A DNA stretch of 48,525 nt from Anaerolineae bacterium (GTDB lineage Bacteria; Pseudomonadota; Alphaproteobacteria; DSM-16000; Inquilinaceae), in assembly GCA_028285185.1 (NCBI GenBank), contig JANQQD010000103.1, positions 1 through 48,525 on the forward strand, read 5' to 3'. The notes under the pieces are model-generated. The model had not been told where the DNA came from. It was given only the letters and a program-made list of their open reading frames with translations, and ran no database searches. The translations under genes were made by a program, and so were the position numbers. Of this stretch, positions 34,594 through 43,376 are shown in pieces. The first letter of the stretch is position 1, and each line of letters opens with the position of its first letter.

Positions 34594-34622
34594 TTGACGA
34601 ATTACGAAATTCGTCATATATC
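34594..34622 (+). promoter_or_regulatory. Promoter with embedded operator palindrome for the RND operon
   Basis: TTGACG (34594-34599) and TATATC (34617-34622) are separated by 17 bases, a sigma-70-type spacing. A perfect inverted repeat, TGACGAATT (34595-34603) and AATTCGTCA (34608-34616) with a 4-base spacer, overlaps the -35 and fills the spacer. This is the layout of a TetR- or MarR-type repressor site. Transcription would start near 34630, about 40 bases before the ATG. Confidence 0.75.
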
Positions 34623-34669
34623 ATCCCACAATACTGCATCGACGCCGGACGGAAGGGACGGTGGGGTCC

Positions 34670-35860
34670 ATGGACGACAAGGCGGACGCACCACAGCGGA
34701 CGAAACCCGGGGCATCCCGGTGGTTGATCCGCGTTCTGGGGCCTCTGGGGGGCACTCTCGCCATCGCCGGCGTGGCCGTGGCTGGCAGCTTGTTGCTGCT
34801 TGGCAGGTCGGACGCGGTCGAGGCTCCGGCGGCGGAGACGGCCCTGCCGGTGCCGGTGATCGTGGCCGAAGCCAGCGATGCCTATACGGTCACCCGAAGC
34901 TTCGCCGGACGTGTCGTCGCGCGGCGCGAAACGGCGCTGGCCTTTGAGCTGTCCGGCCTGGTCACCGAGATCCTGGCTGATGAGGGCGACCGCGTGGCCG
35001 CAGGCGACGTCGTCGCACAGCTCGACACGCGGGACCTGCGGTTATCGTTGCAGCGGCTTGAGGCGGAGCGGGCGGAACTGCAGGCGCGGCTTGCGCTCGC
35101 CGTGGTCACGCGGGAACGCCAGCAGCAGTTGACGCGCCAGGGCCATGCCTCGGCGCAGCGATACGATGAAGCCCGGTTCGAGGAACTGGCATTGACTGCG
35201 TCGATCGAGCGTGTCGACACGTCCATTGCCGCGATCGAACTCGATCTCGACAAGTCTTTGCTGCGGGCCCCGTTTGGCGGCACCGTGGGGGCCCGCATGA
35301 TGGACGAGGGCGGCGTGGCGAGCCCGGGCGCCCCCGTCCTGCAGCTTCTGGAGACCGACCATCTTGAAGCGCATGTCGGCGTGCCGGCCCATCTCGCCAA
35401 CGGTTTCGATGTCGCAAATCATCATCGGCTGCTGATCAACGGGACGCCTGCCGAAGGCATCGTCAGGGCCGTGCGCCGTGACCTGGACACCGACACACGT
35501 ACCGTCACGGTGGTACTTGAGATCGACAGCGGTCTGTCGGCTCCGGATGGTGAGATCGCGCGCCTGTTGGTGGAAGAAGCGGTGCCGCAGGCCGGCATCT
35601 GGCTGCCGCACACGGCGTTGACGGAGGGGTTGCGGGGCTTGTGGACAGTCTTCGTCGTCGTGGAAGAAGCGGACGGTGCTGGTTGGCGTGTGGAGCGCGC
35701 GGAGGTCGAGGTGCTGCATTCGGAAACCGACCGTGTCTTTGTCCGCGGCACCTTGGCTGCAGCCGACCGGTTGGTCGAAGCCGGCGTCCACCGTCTTGTT
35801 CCCGGTCAGCGCGTTCGCCCCGTGGCAGAGGGCGTGGCCGCTCTGCCTTTGGCGGAGTAG
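34670..35860 (+). CDS. RND efflux periplasmic adaptor (membrane fusion protein)
   Basis: A 396-residue HlyD/AcrA-type adaptor that links an RND pump to an outer-membrane channel. It has an N-terminal membrane anchor (about 18-45, no lipobox). The first half of the barrel-sandwich follows (LAFELSGLVTEILADEGDRVAAGDVVAQLDT, about 82-115), then a helical hairpin (about 118-190) and the returning LRAPFGGTVGARMMDEGGVASPG. The beta-barrel and membrane-proximal domains come last. GTG 34661 is an alternative start; ggaaggga (34651-34658) lies upstream. The pump gene starts six bases after its stop. An outer-membrane factor is not encoded nearby. Confidence 0.93.
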   Translation: MDDKADAPQRTKPGASRWLIRVLGPLGGTLAIAGVAVAGSLLLLGRSDAVEAPAAETALPVPVIVAEASDAYTVTRSFAGRVVARRETALAFELSGLVTEILADEGDRVAAGDVVAQLDTRDLRLSLQRLEAERAELQARLALAVVTRERQQQLTRQGHASAQRYDEARFEELALTASIERVDTSIAAIELDLDKSLLRAPFGGTVGARMMDEGGVASPGAPVLQLLETDHLEAHVGVPAHLANGFDVANHHRLLINGTPAEGIVRAVRRDLDTDTRTVTVVLEIDSGLSAPDGEIARLLVEEAVPQAGIWLPHTALTEGLRGLWTVFVVVEEADGAGWRVERAEVEVLHSETDRVFVRGTLAAADRLVEAGVHRLVPGQRVRPVAEGVAALPLAE

Positions 35861-35866
35861 CCGGCG

Positions 35867-38800
35867 ATGGAAACCGTGCTGTTCCGCCAGCGGCGTGTGC
35901 TGGCCCTGGTGATCGGCCTGATCCTGGTAGCTGGACTTTCGTCTCTGGTGACGATCGCACGGCAGGAAGACCCCACGATCACGAACCTCTTCGCCACCAT
36001 CGTGACGCCGTTTCCCGGCGCTACGGCCGAGCGTGTCGAGGCTCTGGTCACTGAGCGGCTGGAGGATGAACTGCGCGAAGTGGAGGAGATCGACACGATC
36101 GAGTCCACGTCGCGCAACGGCCTGTCGCTGGTGACGGTGGAGCTGCTGGAGACGCTGACAGACAAGCGCATCGAGGAGACATGGTCGGAGATCCGCGATG
36201 CGCTGGCCGATGCCGAAGCTGAGTTTCCGGCCGGTGCGGGCTCGCCGTCCTTCGACAACGATCGGACAAACGCCTTCACGGCGATCGGCGCCTTGGTCTG
36301 GCGCAGCGACGCGCCGGTCAATCTGGCGGTGCTTGGGCGTTTTGGCGAAGAGCTGCAGGACCGGCTGCGCAACGTGCCCAACACCAAGGTCGTGCGGCTC
36401 TACGGCGCGCCGACGGAAGAGGTGATCGTCGAGATTGACCCAGACGTGGCGGCCTCGCTGGGGCTTACCGCCGATGACATTGCCGCGGCCCTCGCGCGCG
36501 CCGACACCAAAGTCGCCGCGGGTCAGCTGCGGGCCGAAGGGACCGACCTGCTGATCGAGGTATCCGGCGAATTGGACTCGCTGGCGCGCATCCGCGAGGT
36601 GCCGCTATTGCAGCAGGCAAGCGGGGCTCTGCTGAGGGTCGGTGACGTGGCGACGGTCCGGCGCGGCACCAACGAGCCGGCGAGCGACCTCGCTTTCGTC
36701 GACGGGGAACCGGCGGTCGTCGTGGCGGCGCGGATGGAGGCGGATCGTCGGGTCGACCAGTGGAAGGCCGCCGTCGATGCCGTGCTGGCGGCGTATGAGG
36801 CCGAGCTGCCTGCAGGCATCGAGCACCGGCTGATTTTCGACCAGAGCGTTTACACCACCCAGCGCCTGGGCACCCTGATGACCAACCTGCTGATCGGCGT
36901 CGGCCTGGTTGTCACTGTGCTGTTCGTGACACTGGGCTGGCGGTCGGCGCTGGTGGTCACGGCTGCGTTGCCGCTGACCAGCCTCATCAGCCTGTTCACG
37001 CTGAAGGCTCTGGGCGTGCCGATCCACCAGATGTCCGTGACGGGCCTGATCGTGGCCCTCGGACTGCTGGTCGATGCCGCGATCGTCATGACCGACGACA
37101 TCCGAACACGGCTTGAGCGGGGTCAGACGCCGCTGGACGCCGTTGCCGGCGGCGTGCGCCGGCTGTGGCTGCCGCTGTTGAGCTCCACGGTCACCACGGT
37201 TCTGGCCTTCATGCCCATGGTGCTGTTGCCGGGTCCGGCGGGCGATTTCGTTGGCGCGATCGCCATCAGCGTCATTGTGGCACTCACGGCCTCGTTCCTG
37301 CTGGCGATCACGGTCACGCCGGCGCTGGCGGGCCTCGCGCTTGCGCCCGTGGCCGGGCGCGAGAGGCGGCGCCGGTCCATCGGATTGCCGAATGTCGGCA
37401 AGGTGTTCGCCGCCTCGCTCAAGCTCAGCCTGCGGCATCCGCGGCTGTCCATGATGGCGGCGGGCGTCCTGCCGCTCTTGGGTTTCGTCGCCTTCCCGAC
37501 GCTGACGGAACAGTTCTTTCCGGCCTCCGACCGCAACCAGTTCTATGTGCAGATGTGGTTGCCCAGCCAGACGTCGATCGACGAGACGGCAGAGACGGCG
37601 CTATCGGCCTATGACCTGCTGACGGGGTACGAGGAGATAGAGGACGTCCACTGGTTCGTCGGCAACAGCGCGCCTGCGTTCTATTACAACATGCAGATGA
37701 ACCAGGATGGCGTGGCCAGCTTCGCCGAAGCGCTGGTCACGCTCCGGTCGGCCGAGGATGCCGCGCGGCTGATGCCGGAGGTGCAGGATCGTCTCGACGC
37801 CCGGTTCCCGCAGGCGCAGACGATCGTGCGCGAGATCCTGCAGGGGCCGCCGGTGGCCGCACCGGTTGAGCTGCGCATCTATGGGCCGGACGTGGACCGC
37901 CTGCGGGTACTGGGCGATGAGGTTCGGCGGATTCTAGCGACGGTTCCGGATGTGACCCACACGCGTGCCAGCCTCACGGGTGGAGAGCCCAAGCTGTGGT
38001 TCGTCGCCGATGAAGACGCCGCGCGCCAGGCCGGGCTGCAACTGGCCGACATCGCGCGTCAGCTGGAGGCGGCGCTGGAAGGGTCCGTCGGCGGTTCCAT
38101 CCTGGAAGGCACCGAAGAGCTGCCCGTGCGGGTACGCGTGGGCGGTGACGAGCGGGGCGCGCTGGATCGCATCGCGTCCTTGAAGATCGTGCCGCCGGGC
38201 GCCGATGGGGCAGAGGCGTTTCCGGCGATTCCGCTGACAGCGCTGGGGGAGTTGACGCTGATCCCCGCAGCGGCTGCGATCCCCCACCGCAACGGCGAGC
38301 GCGTCAATGTCGTGCAGGGCTTCATCGATGCCGGCGTGTTGCCCCAGACGGCGCTGGCCGCGTTCCAGGCTCGGCTTGACGAAACCGGGCTGACGCTGCC
38401 GTCCGGTTATCGCCTTGAGGTCGGCGGGGATGCCGAAGGGCGTGGCGACGTGATCACCAACCTGATTGCGTCCGTCGGGCTGATCGTAACGCTGACGGTC
38501 GCGACCATTGTGCTGACCTTCAATTCCTTCCGGCTGGCCGGGATCGTGGCCGTGGTGTCGTTCCAAGCCATCGGCCTTGGCCTCTTCAGCCTGGCCGTGT
38601 TCGGCTATCCATTCGGCATCCAGGCGGTGATCGGCCTGATCGGCTCAGTCGGCGTGTCCATCAACGCGGCGATCATCATCATGTCTGCCCTGCAGAAGGA
38701 TGCCGTGGCCGTCACCGGCGATCCTGCGCGGACGCACCAGATCGTGGGAGACGCCAGTCGCCATATCATTTCCACCACTGTCACCACGTTCGGCGGTTTC

Positions 38801-39004
38801 CTGCCGCTGATCCTGGCCGGTGGCGGATTCTGGCCACCCTTTGCCATGGCGATCGCCGGCGGCGTGCTGTTGTCCACCGTGGTCTCATTCTACTTCGTGC
38901 CGCCCGCCTTCATGCTGGTCACCCGCGGCCGACCGGTGGCGAAGCCGGCCGAACAGCCGGTGGCCGAGCCGATGCCATTGCCGCCGCAGGCGGTGGCCGC
39001 CTGA
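35867..39004 (+). CDS. RND efflux pump, AcrB/AcrD/AcrF family
   Basis: A 1045-residue proton-driven exporter with the full HAE-1-like duplication: TM1 (14-31), a large periplasmic domain, TM2-7 (about 335-545), a second periplasmic domain, and TM8-12 (about 870-1020). The TM4 motif reads GLLVDAAIVMTDD: Asp403 is kept, but the second Asp of the AcrB pair is Ala404, as in several single-Asp RND subgroups. RQEDPTITN near residue 33 and PGATAERVEALVTERLED are typical. The C-terminal tail is Pro/Ala-rich. The substrate cannot be read from sequence. It is co-transcribed with the adaptor. Confidence 0.95.
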   Translation: METVLFRQRRVLALVIGLILVAGLSSLVTIARQEDPTITNLFATIVTPFPGATAERVEALVTERLEDELREVEEIDTIESTSRNGLSLVTVELLETLTDKRIEETWSEIRDALADAEAEFPAGAGSPSFDNDRTNAFTAIGALVWRSDAPVNLAVLGRFGEELQDRLRNVPNTKVVRLYGAPTEEVIVEIDPDVAASLGLTADDIAAALARADTKVAAGQLRAEGTDLLIEVSGELDSLARIREVPLLQQASGALLRVGDVATVRRGTNEPASDLAFVDGEPAVVVAARMEADRRVDQWKAAVDAVLAAYEAELPAGIEHRLIFDQSVYTTQRLGTLMTNLLIGVGLVVTVLFVTLGWRSALVVTAALPLTSLISLFTLKALGVPIHQMSVTGLIVALGLLVDAAIVMTDDIRTRLERGQTPLDAVAGGVRRLWLPLLSSTVTTVLAFMPMVLLPGPAGDFVGAIAISVIVALTASFLLAITVTPALAGLALAPVAGRERRRRSIGLPNVGKVFAASLKLSLRHPRLSMMAAGVLPLLGFVAFPTLTEQFFPASDRNQFYVQMWLPSQTSIDETAETALSAYDLLTGYEEIEDVHWFVGNSAPAFYYNMQMNQDGVASFAEALVTLRSAEDAARLMPEVQDRLDARFPQAQTIVREILQGPPVAAPVELRIYGPDVDRLRVLGDEVRRILATVPDVTHTRASLTGGEPKLWFVADEDAARQAGLQLADIARQLEAALEGSVGGSILEGTEELPVRVRVGGDERGALDRIASLKIVPPGADGAEAFPAIPLTALGELTLIPAAAAIPHRNGERVNVVQGFIDAGVLPQTALAAFQARLDETGLTLPSGYRLEVGGDAEGRGDVITNLIASVGLIVTLTVATIVLTFNSFRLAGIVAVVSFQAIGLGLFSLAVFGYPFGIQAVIGLIGSVGVSINAAIIIMSALQKDAVAVTGDPARTHQIVGDASRHIISTTVTTFGGFLPLILAGGGFWPPFAMAIAGGVLLSTVVSFYFVPPAFMLVTRGRPVAKPAEQPVAEPMPLPPQAVAA

Positions 39005-39067
39005 ACGCCGGCACCTTGACACGGACGTAACGCCCGCCGGAGCATCCTCCTTCCGATCTCCGCAGGC

Positions 39068-39790
39068 GTGGTGTTCAGGACCGTGAGCGAATTTGACGAT
39101 CTTCCGGTCGATGCCGAGGGCGGCCGCTACCGAGAGCGGCCCATTGAGCGCGGGCAGACTGCGCTGTTGAGCATCGACATGCAGAACATGGAATGCGGGC
39201 CCCACATGCGTCGTGCAGCGGCGCAGCCGGGAACGCCGGAACATGCCAAGGCGTACTTCGTCAATCGTATCGATGACGTGGTGGTCCCGGCCCAGCAACG
39301 GCTGCTGGCGGCGGCGCGCGCAGCCGGGCTGGAGGTCATGTTCACGACGATCGAGAGCCTGACGCTCGATGGCCGCGACCGCAGCCTCGACCATAAGATC
39401 TCCCGCATCCACGCGCCCCGCGGGTCGTGGGAGGCCAGGGTGATCGACGAGGTGGCGCCGATCGGCGATGAGATCGTCGTGCCCAAGACCTCTTCCGGTG
39501 TGTTCAACAGCACCAACATCGACTATCTGCTGCGCAATCTCGGCATCCGATATCTGGTGCTGTTCGGTGTGCTGACGGACCAGTGCGTCGAATCGACCAT
39601 CCGCGACGCCGCCGACCGCGGGTACATGGTGACCGTGGTCGACGATGCCTGCGCAACCTACACGCCGGAGCGCCACGACCACTCTATCCGATCGATGGAC
39701 AAGGCCTATGCCCGCGCCCGCACGGCGGATCAGATGATCGCGGAAATCAGGAGCCTTGGCGGGCTGGCTGGTACCGTTGCGGCCGATTGA
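39068..39790 (+). CDS. Isochorismatase-fold cysteine hydrolase
   Basis: A 240-residue alpha/beta hydrolase of the isochorismatase/nicotinamidase superfamily. The catalytic triad is visible: Asp in LSIDMQNME (about residue 37), Lys in VVPKTSSGVFNST (about 139), and the nucleophile Cys in GVLTDQCVESTIRDAADRGY (about 175), with the preceding cis-peptide-type GVLTD. This pattern fits amidases such as N-carbamoylsarcosine or ureidoacrylate/biuret-type hydrolases better than isochorismatase. The start is uncertain (GTG 39068, 39071 or 39083). It lies between the RND pump and a Liv-type transporter in the same direction, so it may act on an imported amide or amino-acid derivative. Confidence 0.85.
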   Translation: MVFRTVSEFDDLPVDAEGGRYRERPIERGQTALLSIDMQNMECGPHMRRAAAQPGTPEHAKAYFVNRIDDVVVPAQQRLLAAARAAGLEVMFTTIESLTLDGRDRSLDHKISRIHAPRGSWEARVIDEVAPIGDEIVVPKTSSGVFNSTNIDYLLRNLGIRYLVLFGVLTDQCVESTIRDAADRGYMVTVVDDACATYTPERHDHSIRSMDKAYARARTADQMIAEIRSLGGLAGTVAAD

Positions 39791-39896
39791 GCTGGGAGCC
39801 TTGTTGTGAAAACATGACGCCGTCTGGGACTGAGCCTAGACTGCGCCGATCGAAATCACTCCCCGTTGCGCCCGAGGCCTGGAGGCTCGCCCCCGC

Positions 39897-40703
39897 TTGG
39901 CCGGCACGCCGTCCCAATCTGAGTCCACGCTTCTTTCTGCCGACGGCCTGACAAAACGGTTCGGCGGGGTCGTCGCGCTGTCCGGCTATGGCATCGCCGT
40001 TGCGCCAGGTGAGCTGATCGGGCTGATCGGGCCGAACGGGGCGGGCAAGACGACGGTGCTGAACCTGCTGACCGGCGTGATCCGGCCGACGGAGGGCCGC
40101 ATCGTGTTCTCCGGCCAGGACATTACGGGATGGCGGGCAGACCGTTTCACGGCCCGCGGGATTGCCCGCACCTTCCAGAACATCCGGCTGTTCCGCGACC
40201 TCTCAGTGCTGGAGAACGTGACCGCTGCCCTGCATTTGCGCCAGGGCCCGGGCCTGGCGCCAACGGTGCTGGCGCTGCCTTCCGCAAGGCGGGCCGAGCA
40301 TGGGATGGTGGCACGCGGCTACGAATTCCTGGGGCTGTTTGATCTGGCGGACCAGGCGCATGCGCGGGCAGCCGATCTGCCTTATGGCGAGCAGCGAAAG
40401 GTGGAGATCGCACGCGCGCTGGCGACCGAGCCCAAGCTGCTGTTGCTGGACGAACCCGCGGCCGGCATGAACCCGGCGGAAACGCGCCGGCTGATGGACG
40501 TGATCCGCCAAGTGCACGAGACGTTGTCGCTGACCATGATCGTTGTCGAGCACGACATGAGCCTGATCATGAATCTCTGCCGGCGTGTGCAGGTGATCAA
40601 TCGGGGCGAAGTGCTGGCCGATGGGGCCCCGGCAGAAGTGCAGGCCGACCCCGCGGTGATCGAAGCCTATCTCGGCACCCGCCGGGCGCGCGCGCATGCT
40701 TGA
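39897..40703 (+). CDS. livG: Branched-chain amino-acid-type ABC transporter ATPase LivG
   Basis: A 268-residue ABC ATPase. Walker A is GPNGAGKTT (about 44-52); the Q-loop region ARTFQNIRLF is LivG-specific. The signature motif is degenerate (LPYGEQRKVEIARAL, the usual LivG form), Walker B is LLLLDEPAAGMNP, and the H-loop is VVEHDM. The start is TTG 39897 with ggagg at 39881-39885. It is the first gene of a tight five-gene transport cluster and overlaps livF by eight bases. No biosynthetic partner fixes the substrate; the hydrolase upstream suggests amides, ureas or branched amino acids. Confidence 0.93.
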   Translation: MAGTPSQSESTLLSADGLTKRFGGVVALSGYGIAVAPGELIGLIGPNGAGKTTVLNLLTGVIRPTEGRIVFSGQDITGWRADRFTARGIARTFQNIRLFRDLSVLENVTAALHLRQGPGLAPTVLALPSARRAEHGMVARGYEFLGLFDLADQAHARAADLPYGEQRKVEIARALATEPKLLLLDEPAAGMNPAETRRLMDVIRQVHETLSLTMIVVEHDMSLIMNLCRRVQVINRGEVLADGAPAEVQADPAVIEAYLGTRRARAHA

Positions 40704-41421
40704 AATCGGGGGCGCCCAGGTCTGGCGCGGCCAGACGCATGTGCTGCACGGCATCGACCTTGCCGTGGCCGAAGGGGAAATCGTCGCCCTGATCGGCGCC
40801 AACGGGGCCGGCAAGACGACGGTACTGATGACGATCTGCGGGCTGTTGCGCCCGCGGCAGGGTGCCGTGCGCTATCGCGCTGCAGGTTCCAGCGAACCGG
40901 TTGACCTCGCCCGCCTCACGCCCGAAGCGATCGTGGGGCAGGGTATCGCTCTCTGCCCCGAGGGGCGGCAGGTCTTCGCCTCCCTCTCCGTCCGCGAGAA
41001 CCTGCTGATCGGCGCCTATCTGCGCCGCGACCGTGCCGCTATTGCGGCCGACCTGGACCATGTTGTGTCCCGCTTCCCCATCCTGGGCGAGCGGGCGCGG
41101 CAGCCCGCCGGGTCGCTGTCGGGCGGCGAGCAGATGATGCTGGCCATCGGGCGATCGCTCATGTCCCGGCCGCGGCTGTTGCTGTTGGACGAACCGTCGC
41201 TGGGCCTGGCGCCGCAGATCGTCGAAGCGATATTCGACATCCTCTCCGACATCAACGAAGCGGGCACCACCATGCTGCTCGTGGAACAGAACGCCAGCAT
41301 GGCGCTGGAGCTGGCGCACCGCGCCTACGTGATGGAAACGGGGCGGGTGACGCTGTCGGGCAGGGCGCAGGACCTGGCCGACAATCCGGAAATCCGCCGC
41401 GCCTATCTTGGCGCGGCCTGA
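40696..41421 (+). CDS. livF: Branched-chain amino-acid-type ABC transporter ATPase LivF
   Basis: A 241-residue ABC ATPase. Walker A is GANGAGKTT (about 35-43), ALCPEGRQVFASLSVRENL is the LivF hallmark, the signature is LSGGEQMMLAIGRSLM, Walker B is LLLLDEPSLGLAP, and the switch His position carries VEQNAS as usual in LivF. It overlaps livG and forms the second nucleotide-binding subunit of the heteromeric importer. The permease genes follow after 18 bases. Confidence 0.94.
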   Translation: MLEIGGAQVWRGQTHVLHGIDLAVAEGEIVALIGANGAGKTTVLMTICGLLRPRQGAVRYRAAGSSEPVDLARLTPEAIVGQGIALCPEGRQVFASLSVRENLLIGAYLRRDRAAIAADLDHVVSRFPILGERARQPAGSLSGGEQMMLAIGRSLMSRPRLLLLDEPSLGLAPQIVEAIFDILSDINEAGTTMLLVEQNASMALELAHRAYVMETGRVTLSGRAQDLADNPEIRRAYLGAA

Positions 41422-41439
41422 GGGGCGGCGGGACCGCGC

Positions 41440-42333
41440 ATGACGAGCTATCTTCTGCAGCAGATCGTCAACGGCCTGATCCTGGGCAGCATGTACGCGC
41501 TCGTGGCGATCGGCTTTTCGATGATCTACGGCATCGTCCGGCTGATCAATTTCGCCCATGGCGACATCGCCATGATCGGGGCGTTCACCGCGCTGGCAGT
41601 GATGATTGTCGCAGGCATGCCGCTGCCGGTCGTAATCCTGGCCGTGCTTGTGGTCGGCGCTGCCATGGGCCTGGCGATCGAATTCGTGGCCTTCCGGCCA
41701 TTACGCGGCGCCCCGCAGGTGAACGGCTTCATCACCTCGCTGGCTGTGTCGATCCTGATCCAGAACGTCGCCATCCTTCTGCTGACGGCAGAGCCGCGCG
41801 GCGTGGCCTTTCCAGCCTTCCTGAGCGAACGCATCCCCGGGCTGCCGATCAATGTCGACCTCGTCGACATCCTGATCGTGGTGCTTGCTGTGGCGCTGAT
41901 GCTGGGCCTCGTGACGATCGTCAACCGCACACGCCTGGGCATGGCGATGCGCGCGACGGCGGAGAACCTGGACGTGGCGCGGCTGATGGGCATCAACGTC
42001 AACCGCACCATCATGGCGGCGTTCGCCATCGGCAGCGCGCTGGCCGGCATTGCGGGCCTGATGTGGAGTGCGCGGTACGGCCAGATCGATCCCATCATGG
42101 GCTTTCTGCCGGGGCTCAAGGCGTTTGTCGCCGCCGTCATCGGCGGTGTCGGGTCGATCCCTGGCGCCATGCTGGGCGGCTATCTGCTGGGCTTGGCCGA
42201 GGTGCTGTTCGTCGGCCTGCTGCCCCCGGAATATGCCGGCTACCGCGATGCCTTCGTCTTCGGCACCCTGATTCTGGTGCTGCTGGTGCTGCCCAACGGC
42301 CTTATGGGCCGCGCGGCGGAGGACCGGGCATGA
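41440..42333 (+). CDS. livH: Branched-chain amino-acid-type ABC permease LivH
   Basis: A 297-residue inner-membrane permease with eight or so hydrophobic segments. LivH-type signatures include NGLILGSMYALVAIGFSMIYGIVRLINFAHGD at the start, RPLRGAPQVNGFITSLAVSI near residue 90, the cytoplasmic coupling segment GMAMRATAENLDVARLMGINVNR near 170, and GLKAFVAAVIGGVGSIPGAMLGG near 225. Its TGA stop overlaps the ATG of livM (ATGA), so the two permease subunits are translationally coupled. Confidence 0.95.
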   Translation: MTSYLLQQIVNGLILGSMYALVAIGFSMIYGIVRLINFAHGDIAMIGAFTALAVMIVAGMPLPVVILAVLVVGAAMGLAIEFVAFRPLRGAPQVNGFITSLAVSILIQNVAILLLTAEPRGVAFPAFLSERIPGLPINVDLVDILIVVLAVALMLGLVTIVNRTRLGMAMRATAENLDVARLMGINVNRTIMAAFAIGSALAGIAGLMWSARYGQIDPIMGFLPGLKAFVAAVIGGVGSIPGAMLGGYLLGLAEVLFVGLLPPEYAGYRDAFVFGTLILVLLVLPNGLMGRAAEDRA

Positions 42334-43376
42334 CCGGCACAGCCCGCGGCTGGCTGTTGGCAGCAGGGCTGACGGCCCTGGGGGCCGCGGCCGTCTGGGC
42401 CGCTACGGCCAGCCTGAACAACTATCTGCTGACTCTGATCGCCTTTGCCGGCATCAACGTGATGCTGGCGGTCAGTCTGAGCCTTTCCAACGGCCTCACC
42501 GGTCTGTTCTCGCTGGGCCACCCGGCCTTCATGATGGTGGGCGGCTACATCGCCGCCATCCTGACCTTTCCGGCGAACCGCAAGGGCTTCATGCTGCCCG
42601 ACCTGCCGGAATGGCTGGCCGCACAGCAATGGCCGCTCTTGCCGGCGCTGCTGGTCGGCGGCGCCGTTGCCGGGCTGGCGGCCATCATGGCCGGCTTCCC
42701 GGTGCTGCGGCTGCGCGGCCACTATCTGGCCGTGGCGACGCTGGGGCTGATCTTCATCCTGCGCGCGGTGGTGAACAACCTGGACGGCTATACCCGCGGT
42801 GCGCTGGGCTTGAGCGGCATCCCCAAGCTGACGGATCTGTGGTGGGTCTATGCCTGGGTCGTCATCACCCTGTTCGTGTGCTGGCGCATCAAGCATTCGT
42901 CGCTCGGCCGCACCATGATGGCCATGCGCGAGAATGAGATGGCGGCCGCCTGCATGGGCGTGCCGCTGGCCAGGACGCGCCTGATGGCGTTTGCGATCGG
43001 CGCCGTGTTCGCAGGGATCGCAGGTGGACTGTGGGCGCATCTGGTGACCAACCTGACGCCGACCTCGCTGGGCGTCTTCCTGGCTTTCCAGCTGGTTGTG
43101 ATGGTGGTGCTGGGTGGGCAGGGCAGTCTCGCCGGGGCAGCGCTGGCGGCTGTCGGATTGAGCGCTATCGCCAATCTTCTCAGACCGGTGGAACAGAGCA
43201 CGGGCATCTACGGGATGACACAAATTGTCGTCGCGCTGGTGCTGATCGGCGTATTAATCTTTCGGCCCCAGGGCCTGTTCGGCAGTCGCGAGCCCGGTGT
43301 TCTCATGCGCAGACCGGGTAACCGAACAGCCGCATCAACGCAAACAACGCACCTGGAACAGAGGGGTTCGACATGA
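42330..43376 (+). CDS. livM: Branched-chain amino-acid-type ABC permease LivM
   Basis: A 348-residue permease partner of LivH. Typical elements are NVMLAVSLSLSNGLTGLFSLGHPAFMMVGGY (about 45-75), LRLRGHYLAVATLGL near residue 128, the coupling loop SLGRTMMAMRENEMAAACMGVP near 190, and VMVVLGGQGSLAGAALAAVGL near 258. It ends in IFRPQGLFGSREP plus a polar tail. ATG 42330 is fixed by the 4-base overlap with livH, and its stop overlaps the ATG of livK in the same way. Confidence 0.95.
   Translation: MTGTARGWLLAAGLTALGAAAVWAATASLNNYLLTLIAFAGINVMLAVSLSLSNGLTGLFSLGHPAFMMVGGYIAAILTFPANRKGFMLPDLPEWLAAQQWPLLPALLVGGAVAGLAAIMAGFPVLRLRGHYLAVATLGLIFILRAVVNNLDGYTRGALGLSGIPKLTDLWWVYAWVVITLFVCWRIKHSSLGRTMMAMRENEMAAACMGVPLARTRLMAFAIGAVFAGIAGGLWAHLVTNLTPTSLGVFLAFQLVVMVVLGGQGSLAGAALAAVGLSAIANLLRPVEQSTGIYGMTQIVVALVLIGVLIFRPQGLFGSREPGVLMRRPGNRTAASTQTTHLEQRGST

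Noticed and set aside
42240..43223. Minus-strand open frame over livM
   Set aside because: Antisense to a clear permease; His/Gln-rich nonsense composition.
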